Positions 8,140 through 16,641 of a stretch of DNA of 64,000 nucleotides are shown one piece after another. Source of the stretch: Caballeronia pedi (lineage in GTDB: Bacteria; Pseudomonadota; Gammaproteobacteria; Burkholderiales; Burkholderiaceae); assembly GCF_001544915.2 (NCBI RefSeq), contig NZ_FCOE02000005.1, positions 62,001 through 126,000 on the forward strand, given 5' to 3'. Under the pieces are notes generated by a model. The model did no database searches. It was not told where the DNA came from and worked only from the letters and a program-made list of their open reading frames with translations. Both the position numbers and the translations under genes were made by a program. Every line of letters starts with the position of its first letter. Positions within the stretch are counted from its first letter, which is position 1.

Positions 8140-9432
8140 ATGCAGGCAACACCTCTGTCCGACGCCCCGCGCGCGGCCAGCCGTGCGCTCACGCGCGGCG
8201 ATTACAAGACGCTCACGCTCGCCGCGCTCGGCGGCGCGCTCGAGTTCTACGACTTCATCATTTTTGTATTCTTCGCGCCGGTCATCGGCCAATTGTTCTT
8301 TCCGCCGTCGATTCCTGACTGGCTGCGTCAATTGCAGACTTTCGGCATTTTTGCGGCGGGTTACCTCGCGCGTCCGCTCGGCGGGATCATCATGGCGCAC
8401 TTCGGCGACCTGCTCGGCCGCAAGCGCATGTTCACGCTTTCCGTGCTGCTGATGTCCGTGCCGACGCTCCTGATGGGCCTCCTGCCCACCTACGCGTCGA
8501 TCGGCCTGATGGCGCCCGTCTTGCTGCTGCTGTTCCGCGTGATGCAAGGCGCGGCGGTCGGCGGCGAAGTGCCGGGCGCGTGGGTGTTCGTGTCGGAACA
8601 TGTGCCGGGCCGTCATGTCGGCTATGCGTGCGGCACGCTGACGGCCGGCCTGACGGCGGGCATTCTGCTCGGCTCGCTGATCGCGACCGCGATCAACAAG
8701 ACCTTCGCGCCCGCCGAAGTCGCCGATTTCGCGTGGCGCCTGCCGTTCCTGCTCGGCGGTCTGTTCGGGCTGTGCTCGGTCTATCTGCGCCGCTGGCTGC
8801 ACGAAACGCCGGTTTTCGCCGAACTGCAGAAGCGCAAATCGCTGGCGGCGGAACTTCCGCTCAAGGCGGTGCTGCGCGACCACGGCCGCGCCGTCGTCAT
8901 TTCGATGCTGCTCACGTGGATGCTCTCGGCGGCGATCGTCGTCGTGATCCTGATGACGCCGACGCTCTTGCAGAAGCAGTTCCACATCGCGCCGGCGACA
9001 GTGCTGGTCGCGAACTGCGCGGCGACGCTGTGCCTCACGATCGGCTGCGTGCTGTCGGGCGCGATCGCGGGCCGGATCGGCGCGGGCAAGACCATCTTCA
9101 TCGGCGGCGTGGCGCTCGGCGTGTCGTACTGGCTGATGTTCCGGCAAGTCTCGCTCGATGTCTCCGTGCTGCTGCCGTGGTATGCGCTGGCGGGCTTTTT
9201 CGTCGGCGTGATCGGCGCGATTCCGTTCGTGATGGTGAACGCCTTCCCGCCCGCCGTGCGCTTCTCGGGCATCTCGTTTTCGTACAACGTCGCGTATGCG
9301 GTGTTCGGCGGACTCACGCCGATCGTCGTCTCGCTGATGATGAAGTCGAGCCCGATGGCGCCCGCGCTCTACGTCGGCGCGCTGTGCGCGATCGGCGCGC
9401 TGACGACGCTGTTCATCAGGGAAAATCGCTGA
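8140..9432 (+). CDS. MFS transporter, metabolite:H+ symporter (MHS) type
   Basis: 430 residues with about 12 hydrophobic helices. The N-terminal ALEFYDFIIFVFFAPVIGQLFFP, the GYLARPLGGIIMAHFGDLLGRKRMF motif and FRVMQGAAVGGEVPGAWVFVSEH are characteristic of the MHS family (KgtP, ProP, citrate and dicarboxylate importers). It should be a proton-coupled importer of an organic acid or compatible solute; the substrate is not evident from context. The start is the ATG at 8140. No clear Shine-Dalgarno site precedes it. Confidence 0.85.
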   Translation: MQATPLSDAPRAASRALTRGDYKTLTLAALGGALEFYDFIIFVFFAPVIGQLFFPPSIPDWLRQLQTFGIFAAGYLARPLGGIIMAHFGDLLGRKRMFTLSVLLMSVPTLLMGLLPTYASIGLMAPVLLLLFRVMQGAAVGGEVPGAWVFVSEHVPGRHVGYACGTLTAGLTAGILLGSLIATAINKTFAPAEVADFAWRLPFLLGGLFGLCSVYLRRWLHETPVFAELQKRKSLAAELPLKAVLRDHGRAVVISMLLTWMLSAAIVVVILMTPTLLQKQFHIAPATVLVANCAATLCLTIGCVLSGAIAGRIGAGKTIFIGGVALGVSYWLMFRQVSLDVSVLLPWYALAGFFVGVIGAIPFVMVNAFPPAVRFSGISFSYNVAYAVFGGLTPIVVSLMMKSSPMAPALYVGALCAIGALTTLFIRENR

Positions 9433-9448
9433 TTTCCTTGTTCCGACG

Positions 9449-9480
9449 ACGGCGCGTCGCTTCATCGGCGCGCCGTTTTC
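9449..9480 (+). terminator. Rho-independent terminator after the MHS transporter
   Basis: Stem ACGGCGCG (9449-9456) and CGCGCCGT (9469-9476), 12-base loop, then TTTTC. It lies 17 bases after the transporter stop. Confidence 0.8.
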
Positions 9481-9536
9481 ATTCTGCTTTCACGTTTCAG
9501 TCCACGCCGAAACATCGAACGCGCGACGCGCCTACG

Positions 9537-11000
9537 ATGAACGGCATGAACTCGAACCTTTCCTCATCCGAAACGCGTCTGTCCGCGCGGCAGATGCTCG
9601 TCGTGACGGCGACCAGCGTCGGTTTCGTCGTCTCTCAACTCGATGTCTCGATCGTCAATGTCGCGCTCGCGAGCATCGGTCACGATCTGCGCGCGAGCGT
9701 CGCGAGCCTGCAATGGACCATCGACAGTTACGCGCTCGCCTTCGCGGCGCTGATGCTGTCGGCGGGCTCGCTCGGCGACCGCTTCGGCGCGCGCCGCATG
9801 TTTCTCGGCGGCCTCGCGCTGTTCGCGCTAGCGTCGCTGGCCTGCGCCTTTTCGCGCGATGCGCCGCAACTGATCGCCGCGCGCGCCCTGCAAGGCGTCG
9901 GCGCCGCCGCGATGCTGCCGAACTCGCTCGCGCTCCTGAACGCCGCATGCGGCCACGACCGGCGCTTGCGCGCGCGTGCGGTCGGCTTGTGGACGGCGGC
10001 GGGCGCGGTGTCGATCGCGGCGGGGCCGATCGTCGGCGGCGTGCTGATCGCCGCGTTCGGCTGGCGCAGCATCTTCTGGGTGAACCTGCCGATCTGCGCG
10101 GCGGGCATCGTCGCGACGCTCGTGTGGGTCGGCAAGCCGTGCGCGAACGAAGCGCCGCCGTCCCACGGCATCGACCTGCCCGGCCAGGCGCTCGCGATCG
10201 TCGCGCTGGCGGCGCTGGTCGGTGCGGTGATCGAACTGCGTCCGCTCGGACCGGCGCATCCGCTCGTGGCCGGCGGCCTCGCTCTGGCGCTGGCGGCGGG
10301 CGGCGCGTTCATCGCGATCGAACGCAGAAGCCGCGCGCCGATGCTGCCGCTCACCCTTTTCTCCGAGCGCACCTTCAGCGCGGCGGTCGTCTTCGGTATC
10401 GGCGTGAATCTCACCTACTATGGAATGGTCTTCGTTCTGAGCCTGTATTTGCAGCGCGTGCTCGGGCATACGCCCCTGCAGACCGGCCTCGCGTTTCTGC
10501 CGCTCACGGGCGGCTTCCTGATCTCGAATCTGGCAAGCGGTCCCGTCGTCGCGCGCTTCGGCTCGCGTGGCCCGATGATTGTCGGCGCGCTGCTCGACGC
10601 CGCCGGTTTCGCCGCGCTCGCCTTCGTCGATGCGACCACGCCCACCGCCGCGTTGCTCGTGCCGTTCCTGCTGATTCCATCGGGCATGGGCCTCGCAGTC
10701 CCGGCGATGACAACCGCGTTGCTCGGCACCGTCGATCCGCAGCGGGCGGGCACGGCGTCGGCGGTGCTCAACACCGCGCGGCAGGCGGCGGGCGCGATCG
10801 GCGTCGCGGCGTTCGGCGCGCTCGCGGCTCACGGCGACGGTGCGGCGAGCGCGGAACATATCGTCGATGCGGTGCGCTGGTCGGCGGGCGTATCGGTCGC
10901 GCTGCTGCTGTGCGCGGCGCTGATCGCGCGCCAGGTGAGCAATCCGCCGGGCGCCAAGGCCGACGCGACGCGATGCCGGACAAAGCCGAATGAGGGATGA
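9537..11000 (+). CDS. MFS drug:H+ antiporter, DHA2 (EmrB/QacA) type
   Basis: 487 residues with about 14 hydrophobic helices. Typical DHA2 signatures are VSQLDVSIVNVALASIGHDL (helix 1), WTIDSYALAFAALMLSAGSLGDRFGARRMF (motif A) and LQGVGAAAMLPNSLALL, AAGPIVGGVLI (motif C). It should export toxic organic compounds using the proton gradient. Two near ATGs (9537, 9546) are possible starts. No adaptor protein (EmrA) is adjacent, so it probably acts alone. The preceding terminator separates it from the MHS transporter. Confidence 0.88.
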   Translation: MNGMNSNLSSSETRLSARQMLVVTATSVGFVVSQLDVSIVNVALASIGHDLRASVASLQWTIDSYALAFAALMLSAGSLGDRFGARRMFLGGLALFALASLACAFSRDAPQLIAARALQGVGAAAMLPNSLALLNAACGHDRRLRARAVGLWTAAGAVSIAAGPIVGGVLIAAFGWRSIFWVNLPICAAGIVATLVWVGKPCANEAPPSHGIDLPGQALAIVALAALVGAVIELRPLGPAHPLVAGGLALALAAGGAFIAIERRSRAPMLPLTLFSERTFSAAVVFGIGVNLTYYGMVFVLSLYLQRVLGHTPLQTGLAFLPLTGGFLISNLASGPVVARFGSRGPMIVGALLDAAGFAALAFVDATTPTAALLVPFLLIPSGMGLAVPAMTTALLGTVDPQRAGTASAVLNTARQAAGAIGVAAFGALAAHGDGAASAEHIVDAVRWSAGVSVALLLCAALIARQVSNPPGAKADATRCRTKPNEG

Positions 11001-11071
11001 CCGATAGCGGGAACGGCCGTTGCGAGCCTCAGGCGAAGCACCCTGACCATCGAACCGTTGAGGAGAACACC

Positions 11072-11239
11072 ATGTCGACGATGCCCCGCTCCCCCGAGGA
11101 GCCGCTCGAACCGGACCCGGACAAGCTGCTCGACCCGGACGCCGCGCCCAACCCCGACGATCCGGACATGCCCGACGGCCCTGATTCCGCCACGCCGATG
11201 GTGCCCGCCGATCCGAAGAACGGCGAACCCCGCATGTAA
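11072..11239 (+). CDS. Small acidic Pro/Asp-rich protein (55 aa)
   Basis: 55 residues dominated by Pro, Asp and Glu (EPLEPDPDKLLDPDAAPNPDDP), predicted disordered, no membrane segment or signal peptide. The ATG at 11072 follows AGGAG (11061-11065) at good spacing, and a strong terminator follows the stop, so it looks like a genuine small gene. An earlier in-frame ATG at 10997, overlapping the transporter stop, lacks such a ribosome site. No family recognised; possibly a metal-binding or stress-related peptide, but this is speculation. Confidence 0.6.
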   Translation: MSTMPRSPEEPLEPDPDKLLDPDAAPNPDDPDMPDGPDSATPMVPADPKNGEPRM

Positions 11240-11262
11240 GCCATCGAGCGACGCACAAAGCA

Positions 11263-11300
11263 ATGCCCGCGCGGCCGTTCTGGCCGCGCGGGCATTTTTC
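11263..11300 (+). terminator. Strong rho-independent terminator
   Basis: A 14-bp perfect stem (11263-11276 with 11282-11295; core GCCCGCGCGGCC) with loop GTTCT, followed by TTTTTC. It ends the small acidic gene and probably also blocks the convergent gene at 11311-11583. Confidence 0.9.
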
Positions 11301-11310
11301 GTGGTGAACC

Positions 11311-11583
11311 CTACAGGCTGGTCGTCTGAACCGTACCGGTTTCCAGCGCGCGCTCGATCAGCGCTTCCTGCTGCGCCTTGCGTACGGCATCGGCAACGAG
11401 CGTGCTGGGCGCTTCCACTTCCGCCTTGATCGCGCCGATGATGCCATCGGCCTCGACGATCACCAGCGACTCCGCCGAATCCGCGCGACTGATGATGACG
11501 CGCGCCGGACCGCCGCCTTCCGCGATACTCGCGCAGAACTGCATCTTTTGCCCGCCTATCACTTGCTCGAATGTTTGAATCAT
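11311..11583 (-). CDS. Conserved hypothetical protein (90 aa)
   Basis: 90 residues, start ATG at 11583 preceded by GGAAGAC on the minus strand. The sequence alternates beta-like segments (MQFCASIAEGGGPARVIISR, ESLVIVEADGIIGAIKAEVE) with a C-terminal helix (LVADAVRKAQQEALIERALETG). No signal peptide or membrane segment. I do not recognise a family; it could be a small cytoplasmic binding or regulatory protein. Confidence 0.6.
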   Translation of the reverse strand: MIQTFEQVIGGQKMQFCASIAEGGGPARVIISRADSAESLVIVEADGIIGAIKAEVEAPSTLVADAVRKAQQEALIERALETGTVQTTSL

Positions 11584-11708
11584 CGCTGTCTTCCGCGTTG
11601 GTTGGACAAAAGCTGACACAGGCCGATTCCGTTCGCGGCCTGCTGACTGATTGATTCACGCGCGTGCGCCAGGTTCAATTCTGTAAGCATGCGGGCAGCG
11701 ACGCAAGC

Positions 11709-12527
11709 TCAATGTCTCGCATCGTCGAGCTGGCGAAGGATCGCGGCAGTGGCGTCGTCGGCGGGAAAAAATGCTTCGATCGCGAGTTCGGACAACGTGA
11801 TATCGACGGGCGTGCCGAAAACCGTCGTCGTGCTGAAGAACGACAGCAGGCCGTGTTGCGTGCGCATGCGCAGAGGCACGACGACCGGATCGGTTTCCGC
11901 GCGCGACGCCTGCCCGGCGTGAGCAGGCGCGGGATACGCGTCGAGTTCCGCGAGCAGCGCGACGAGCGTCGCATCGCCCGAAACCTCGATCTGGCGACGC
12001 AGCCGCGCGAGCAGATGCGCGCGCCACTCGTGCCAGTTATCGATGGCGTTCGCGAGGCCCCGCGGATGCATCGACAGGCGCAGCACGTTCACCGGCGGCG
12101 CAAGCAGTTCCGCATCCGCCGATGCGACGAGCGGCGCGAAAGCCGCGTTGGCCGCGATCATCGTCCAGTGACGATCGACCGCGAGCGCGGGATACGGCTC
12201 GTGGCCCTTCAACACCAGGTCGACCGCACGCCGCGCCGCCGCGAGTTGTGGATCGGCAAGCCCACGCTCGCGATACAGCGGCGCATAACCCGCCGCGACG
12301 AGCAGCGTATTGCGCTCGCGCAGCGGCACGTCGAGTTGCTCGGCGAGGCGCATCAGCATCTCGCGGCTCGGCAGCGAGCGGCCCGATTCGACGAAGCTCA
12401 GATGGCGCGTGGAAACATCCGCGATGCCCGCGAGATCGAGCTGGCTCATGCGTCGGCGCTGGCGCCAATCGCGCAGAAGCGTGCCGACGGTGGATTGAGC
12501 GATGGTGTACGCAAGGGTCGAGTTCAT
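11709..12527 (-). CDS. XRE-family regulator with MmyB-like ligand domain
   Basis: 272 residues. Helix-turn-helix at about 10-65 (LLRDWRQRRRMSQLDLAGIADVSTRHLSFVESGRSLPS), then a region of the MmyB-like ligand-binding type (LVLKGHEPYPALAVDRHWTMIAANAAF ... VNVLRLSMHPRGLANAI ... TDPVVVPLRMRT), a PAS-like fold reported to bind fatty acids in related proteins. Such regulators usually control an adjacent oxidoreductase; here the divergent neighbours are motAB, so the target is unclear. The start is the ATG at 12527. Confidence 0.88.
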   Translation of the reverse strand: MNSTLAYTIAQSTVGTLLRDWRQRRRMSQLDLAGIADVSTRHLSFVESGRSLPSREMLMRLAEQLDVPLRERNTLLVAAGYAPLYRERGLADPQLAAARRAVDLVLKGHEPYPALAVDRHWTMIAANAAFAPLVASADAELLAPPVNVLRLSMHPRGLANAIDNWHEWRAHLLARLRRQIEVSGDATLVALLAELDAYPAPAHAGQASRAETDPVVVPLRMRTQHGLLSFFSTTTVFGTPVDITLSELAIEAFFPADDATAAILRQLDDARH

Positions 12528-12611
12528 GCCAGCGATGTTAGACGAAGCGCACGCGCGCAATCCATTACCTGCGACGTAACCGACTGGACCGACGAACGAC
12601 CGTAAGATTTA

Positions 12612-12631
12612 CTGCGCAAACATTTGCGCAG
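12612..12631. promoter_or_regulatory. 20-bp palindrome between the XRE gene and motA
   Basis: Perfect arms CTGCGCAAA and TTTGCGCAG around a CA centre. It lies 85 bases upstream of the XRE start and about 20 bases before the motA sigma-28 promoter, so it is a candidate autoregulatory operator of the XRE protein. The assignment is by position only. Confidence 0.5.
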
Positions 12632-12652
12632 AAAAAGTTGCGCGCGTCACCC

Positions 12653-12679
12653 TAATGTCCGGGCATTAAAAGCCGATAA
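12653..12679 (+). promoter_or_regulatory. Sigma-28 (FliA) promoter of motAB
   Basis: The -10 element GCCGATAA (12672-12679) matches the sigma-28 consensus exactly. It is preceded after the standard 11-base spacer by TAATGTCC (12653-12660), 5 of 8 matches to TAAAGTTT. This predicts a late flagellar-class transcript with a leader of about 90 bases before motA. Confidence 0.75.
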
Positions 12680-12773
12680 GCCACACAACAAGCGAACAAT
12701 GCGTCGCGAGCCGTGCGCGACTCAATCCCGAGCACGCACGGCCCGCGACGCCCGGACCATTGGCGGAGAAATC

Positions 12774-13646
12774 ATGTTTGTCATCATCGGATGGGTCTTG
12801 GTCATCGGCTCGGTGATCGGAAGCTTCATCGGCGTCGGCGGTCACCTTGCCGCCCTCGTGCAGCCGTTCGAGCTGCTGTGTATTTTCGGTGCGGCGATCG
12901 GCGCGTTCGTCGTGTCGAATCCGACCGCCACGCTGAAGAAAACCCTGCAATCCGTACCGAAGGCCTTCAAGGGCGGCGGCTATACGAAGGAAAAGTATGT
13001 CGCGCTGATCGCGCTGCTCTATGAGCTGCTGCAGAAGGCGCGCAAGGAAGGAATGATGGCGCTCGAAGCCGATGTCGACGCGCCCGAATCCAGCCCGCTC
13101 TTTCAGAAGTACGAGCACGTGATGGCCGATCATCATCTGCTCGATTTCATCGTCGATTATCTGCGCATGATGTCGGCGGGCAACGTCAACGCGCTCGAAA
13201 TGCAGGATCTGATGGATGAAGAGCTGGAGACGCATCATGCCGAAAGCTCGGTGGCCGCGAACGCGATCCAGAAGATGGCCGATGGCCTGCCGGCGTTCGG
13301 TATCGTCGCGGCGGTGATGGGCGTGGTGCACACGATGGGCTCGGTCGGCGCCGCGCCCGCGGTGCTCGGCGAGATGATCGCGGGCGCGCTGGTCGGCACG
13401 TTCCTCGGCATTCTGCTGGCGTATGGCTTTATCGGCCCGCTCGCCGATCTGCTCAACGCCAAGGGTGTCGCTGAAGCGAAACCGTTCCAGTGCGTGAAGT
13501 CGGTGCTGCTCGCGTCGATGAACGGCTATGCGCCGACGGTGGCCGTCGAGTTCGGCCGCAAGGTGCTCTTCACGGCCGATCGTCCGAGCTTCAAGGAACT
13601 CGACGACGCGGTGCGCGCGACCAAGATGCCGAAGGCGGCTTCGTAA
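12774..13646 (+). CDS. motA: Flagellar motor stator protein MotA
   Basis: 290 residues, four membrane helices with a large cytoplasmic loop, as in MotA. The start MFVIIGWVLVIGSVIGSFIGVGGH and the C-terminal MGVVHTMGSV ... GEMIAGALVGTFLGILLAYGFIGPLADLL are family hallmarks. With MotB it forms the proton channel that drives flagellar rotation. GGAG precedes the ATG at 12774. motB follows after 18 bases. Confidence 0.95.
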   Translation: MFVIIGWVLVIGSVIGSFIGVGGHLAALVQPFELLCIFGAAIGAFVVSNPTATLKKTLQSVPKAFKGGGYTKEKYVALIALLYELLQKARKEGMMALEADVDAPESSPLFQKYEHVMADHHLLDFIVDYLRMMSAGNVNALEMQDLMDEELETHHAESSVAANAIQKMADGLPAFGIVAAVMGVVHTMGSVGAAPAVLGEMIAGALVGTFLGILLAYGFIGPLADLLNAKGVAEAKPFQCVKSVLLASMNGYAPTVAVEFGRKVLFTADRPSFKELDDAVRATKMPKAAS

Positions 13647-13664
13647 CTTCACGACATAGACATC

Positions 13665-14645
13665 ATGGCTGAGAAACCATCACGCGATCCGCTGCAGTCG
13701 GTGCTTGCGCCTACCGTCGTCGTGAAGCGCAAGAAGAAGGCGCACGGACACGGTCATCACGGCGGCGCATGGAAGATCGCGTACGCCGACTTCGTCACCG
13801 CGATGATGGCGTTCTTTCTGCTGATGTGGCTGCTCGGGTCGACGTCGAAGTACGACAAGGAAGGCATCGAGCAGTACTTCAACACGCCGCTCTCCGCGTT
13901 GTTCGGCAACGATGGCGGCGCGTCGGCGCATACCAGTGTCATCACGGGCGGCGGCAAGGATTTGTCGAGCACGCGTCCGGGGGAAGGCAACAAGAGTCAG
14001 ACGCAGCCGGTACCGCAATCGATCGCGCGCGCGGCGGTGGCGATGGATGATCTGCAGAAGTTGCAGCAGCTCAAACAGAAGCTGATGGCGCTCATCGAGC
14101 AGATGCCTGCATTGCGCGCGTTCAAGGATCAGATTCGCATCGCGATCACCAGCGAGGGATTGCGCATCGAGATCGTCGATTCGCTCAAGCGGCCGATGTT
14201 CGCTTCGGGCAGCTCGAAGCTCGAAGGCTACGTGACGACGATTCTGACCAACATCGGCGCATCGCTGAATGATGTCGACAATCGCGTGTCCATTGCGGGG
14301 CATACGGATGCCGTGCCCTATTCCGGCAATCAGGCCGGATATTCGAACTGGGAACTGTCGAGTGAGCGCGCGAATGCGGCGCGGCGGGCGCTGGTTGCCG
14401 GCGGGATGAAGGAAAGCAAGGTGCTGCAGGTGCGGGGGCTTTCTGATGTGCTGCCGCTCAACAAGGATGTCGTCGACGAGCCGACCAATCGGCGTATCAG
14501 TATTCTCGTGCTCAATAAAGCCGCCGAGCAGGCGTTCTTTCGTGATGGCGGGCGTACTACGGTGGATCAGACGCAGCCTGTCGATAGTGCTATTCCTGCG
14601 GCCGTGGCGGCCAGGTCTAATGTGCCGGTTGCTGTCGTGAAGTAG
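13665..14645 (+). CDS. motB: Flagellar motor stator protein MotB
   Basis: 326 residues. One N-terminal membrane helix carries the essential channel Asp (D42 in YADFVTAMMAFFLLMWLLG); the C-terminal OmpA-like peptidoglycan-binding domain has SIAGHTDAVPY ... NWELSSERANAARRAL ... NRRISILVL. The cytoplasmic N-terminus is unusually His/Lys-rich (KRKKKAHGHGHH). Unlike the usual Burkholderia arrangement, no flhDC or che genes flank the pair; a repeat element follows 12 bases after the stop. Confidence 0.95.
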   Translation: MAEKPSRDPLQSVLAPTVVVKRKKKAHGHGHHGGAWKIAYADFVTAMMAFFLLMWLLGSTSKYDKEGIEQYFNTPLSALFGNDGGASAHTSVITGGGKDLSSTRPGEGNKSQTQPVPQSIARAAVAMDDLQKLQQLKQKLMALIEQMPALRAFKDQIRIAITSEGLRIEIVDSLKRPMFASGSSKLEGYVTTILTNIGASLNDVDNRVSIAGHTDAVPYSGNQAGYSNWELSSERANAARRALVAGGMKESKVLQVRGLSDVLPLNKDVVDEPTNRRISILVLNKAAEQAFFRDGGRTTVDQTQPVDSAIPAAVAARSNVPVAVVK

Positions 14646-14657
14646 GGGGTCTTGTTT

Positions 14658-15288
14658 GTCGCCGGATCCCAACAACGTGTCGGTCTATTTGCGTTGCCCC
14701 TGTGCGGGGCGGCACCTACTTTCTTTGCTGCTGCAAAGAAAGTAGGCAAAGAAAGTAGGCAAAGAAAGCAGCTTTCCCCATCCAAAGCACTTCATGCCGG
14801 CCGCGGCACAGGCGATCAGTCTTGGCACAACAGTAGCGAGTGCCCTCGTAGGCCACATCGGGCTTGGACCGCGCACGGTCTGCCGCTTCGCACCACACGC
14901 GTGGCTGGTTCAGCACCAAATAGATGCGGCCCGCTTCGCGGCCGATCGGTACATCGGGTCTGCGTGTGCATCTGCGCATCCTTTTTCTCGTCTGTTTCCC
15001 TTGCATACCCAACGGCAGCGCGCAGCGCTGTGCCGAAGCTATTTCGTGCTGAACCAGCACGCTTAAACAACTAGCTTGTCAGACCGTGCGCGGTCCACGC
15101 CCGAGATGGCCTATGAGGGCACTCGCTACTGAGCCCACGAACAACGAGAATAGTGGCCAAATTGCGTGTGACCGCGGGCGTTTCGAGCTGCTTTCTTTGG
15201 TTACTTTCTTTGCAGCAGCAAAGAAAGTGACTGCCGCCCCGCACAGGGGCAATGCCAATAGACCGACACGAATACGGGATCCAGCGAC
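14658..15288. repeat. Nested inverted-repeat element, copy 1 (631 bp)
   Basis: The two ends are inverted copies: about 110 bases from 14658 (GTCGCCGGATCCC ... GTGTCGGTCTATT ... TTGCCCC) recur as reverse complement ending at 15288. Each arm carries GCCCC-TGTGC-GGGGC and a perfect hairpin (CCTACTTTCTTTGC with GCAAAGAAAGTAGG, 14715-14746; ACTTTCTTTGC with GCAAAGAAAGT, 15203-15228). Inside lie further inverted pairs (AGTAGCGAGTGCCCTC, ACCGCGCACGGTCTG, CTGGTTCAGCAC). The left arm has a 13-base tandem repeat (CAAAGAAAGTAGG, 14734-14772). It fills the gap from 12 bases after motB to 21 bases before the mntH stop. Short open frames inside encode no recognisable protein. Confidence 0.85.
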
Positions 15289-15309
15289 AACACCCGAGCG
15301 CCACGGCAT

Positions 15310-16641
15310 TCACCCAAGCCATTCAGTAACCGTCTGCACCACCAGCCAGACATTCGCCGCACTGATCACCGCAAAGAGCGCCCAAACGACGATTCGCATA
15401 AACAGCGTGTTAGCAAACACCCCCATCAACCCACGATCATTCGTCATCCGAATCAGTGGATAGAGCGCGAACGGCAATTGCAGACTCAAAACCACCTGAC
15501 TCGCAACCAGCAACTTGCCGACTGCCCCATTCCCCAACACATACACCCCGATCAACGCCGGCACGAGCGCGAGTCCTCGCGTAATGAACCGCCGCTGATA
15601 ACACGGAATCTTCAACCGCAGAAAGCCTTCCATGATCACCTGCCCCGCGATGGTCCCGGTGAACGTCGAGCTTTGGCCTGACGCAAACAGCGTCACCGCG
15701 AAAAGGATCGCAGCCAATCCCGTCCCGACGATCGGCGCAAGCAGCTTATAGGCATCCTCGATCTCGGTGACTTGCGTATGCCCCGTCGCATGAAACGCGG
15801 ACGCAGCAAGAATCAGAATCGCCGCATTGATCAACAGCGCCAGAACGAGCGAAACGATCGTATCGATCCGCGAAAGACTGATCGCCGACGCAAGGCTCTT
15901 CGCATCGCGATTCACGACCCGCGTCTGCACGATCGACGAATGCAGATACAGGTTATGCGGCATCACCGTCGCGCCGAGAATCCCGATCGCGAGATAAAGC
16001 GGTTCGCGATCGCTCAATGCATGAATCGACGGCACGAGTCCCGCCGCAACCGACGGCCAATGAGGCTTCACGAGCACGAGCTCGACGAAATACCCCACCC
16101 CGATCGTCGCGATGAGTCCAAGCATGATCGCTTCGAGATCGCGAAAATTCTTGCCTTTCAAGCCGAGCACGATCAGCGTATCGAACGCGGTGAGCACCAC
16201 GCCCCAGATCAGCGACACGCCGAACAGCAAATGAAACGCAAGCGCGCCGCCCAATACTTCCGCAAGATCGCACGCGATGATCGATAACTCCGCGAGCATC
16301 CATTGCACATTCGCGACCGGCTTCGCATAACGCTCGCGCGATAGCTGCGCGAGATCCTTCCCCGTCACGATGCCGAGCCGCATCGACAGACATTGCAGCA
16401 CCATCGCGGCAAGACTCGACAACACGACGACGAAGAGCAGGCCATAGCCATATCGCGATCCGGCTTCGATGTCCGTCGCCCAGTTGCCCGGGTCCATATA
16501 GCCGATGGAGATGAGCAAGCCAGGACCCGCAAACTGCAAAAGCTTCTTCCAGAACGGCGCGCCCGGCGCAACGGCGACGGAGCCCTTGACTTCGGATGGA
16601 CAAAAAGGCGCGGTGGCGGTGGTCGGCAGTTTGAACGGCAA
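15310..16641 (-). CDS. mntH: NRAMP-type divalent metal transporter MntH
   Basis: About 443 residues with 11 predicted membrane helices. The metal site motif DPGNWATDIEAGSRYGY in helix 1 and the helix-6 motif GATVMPHNLYLHSSI are the NRAMP signatures. It imports Mn2+ (and Fe2+) with protons across the inner membrane. There is no ATG before helix 1. A TTG at 16641 with AGGA nine bases upstream begins LPFKLPTTATAPFCPSEV; a GTG at 16683 would add 14 residues but lacks a ribosome site. No Mn riboswitch or MntR box was recognised upstream. Confidence 0.92.
   Translation of the reverse strand: MPFKLPTTATAPFCPSEVKGSVAVAPGAPFWKKLLQFAGPGLLISIGYMDPGNWATDIEAGSRYGYGLLFVVVLSSLAAMVLQCLSMRLGIVTGKDLAQLSRERYAKPVANVQWMLAELSIIACDLAEVLGGALAFHLLFGVSLIWGVVLTAFDTLIVLGLKGKNFRDLEAIMLGLIATIGVGYFVELVLVKPHWPSVAAGLVPSIHALSDREPLYLAIGILGATVMPHNLYLHSSIVQTRVVNRDAKSLASAISLSRIDTIVSLVLALLINAAILILAASAFHATGHTQVTEIEDAYKLLAPIVGTGLAAILFAVTLFASGQSSTFTGTIAGQVIMEGFLRLKIPCYQRRFITRGLALVPALIGVYVLGNGAVGKLLVASQVVLSLQLPFALYPLIRMTNDRGLMGVFANTLFMRIVVWALFAVISAANVWLVVQTVTEWLG

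Noticed and set aside
10997..11071. Upstream start (ATGA overlap with the DHA2 transporter) for the small acidic protein
   Set aside because: The ATG at 11072 has a proper AGGAG site, and the extra 25 residues lack the acidic Pro-rich character.
14716..15322. Several short frames in both strands containing FFAAAKKV- or FLCCCKES-like peptides, also at 49219-50083
   Set aside because: They are readings of the palindromic element. The same DNA gives similar peptides in several frames, and none has a ribosome site or a real family.
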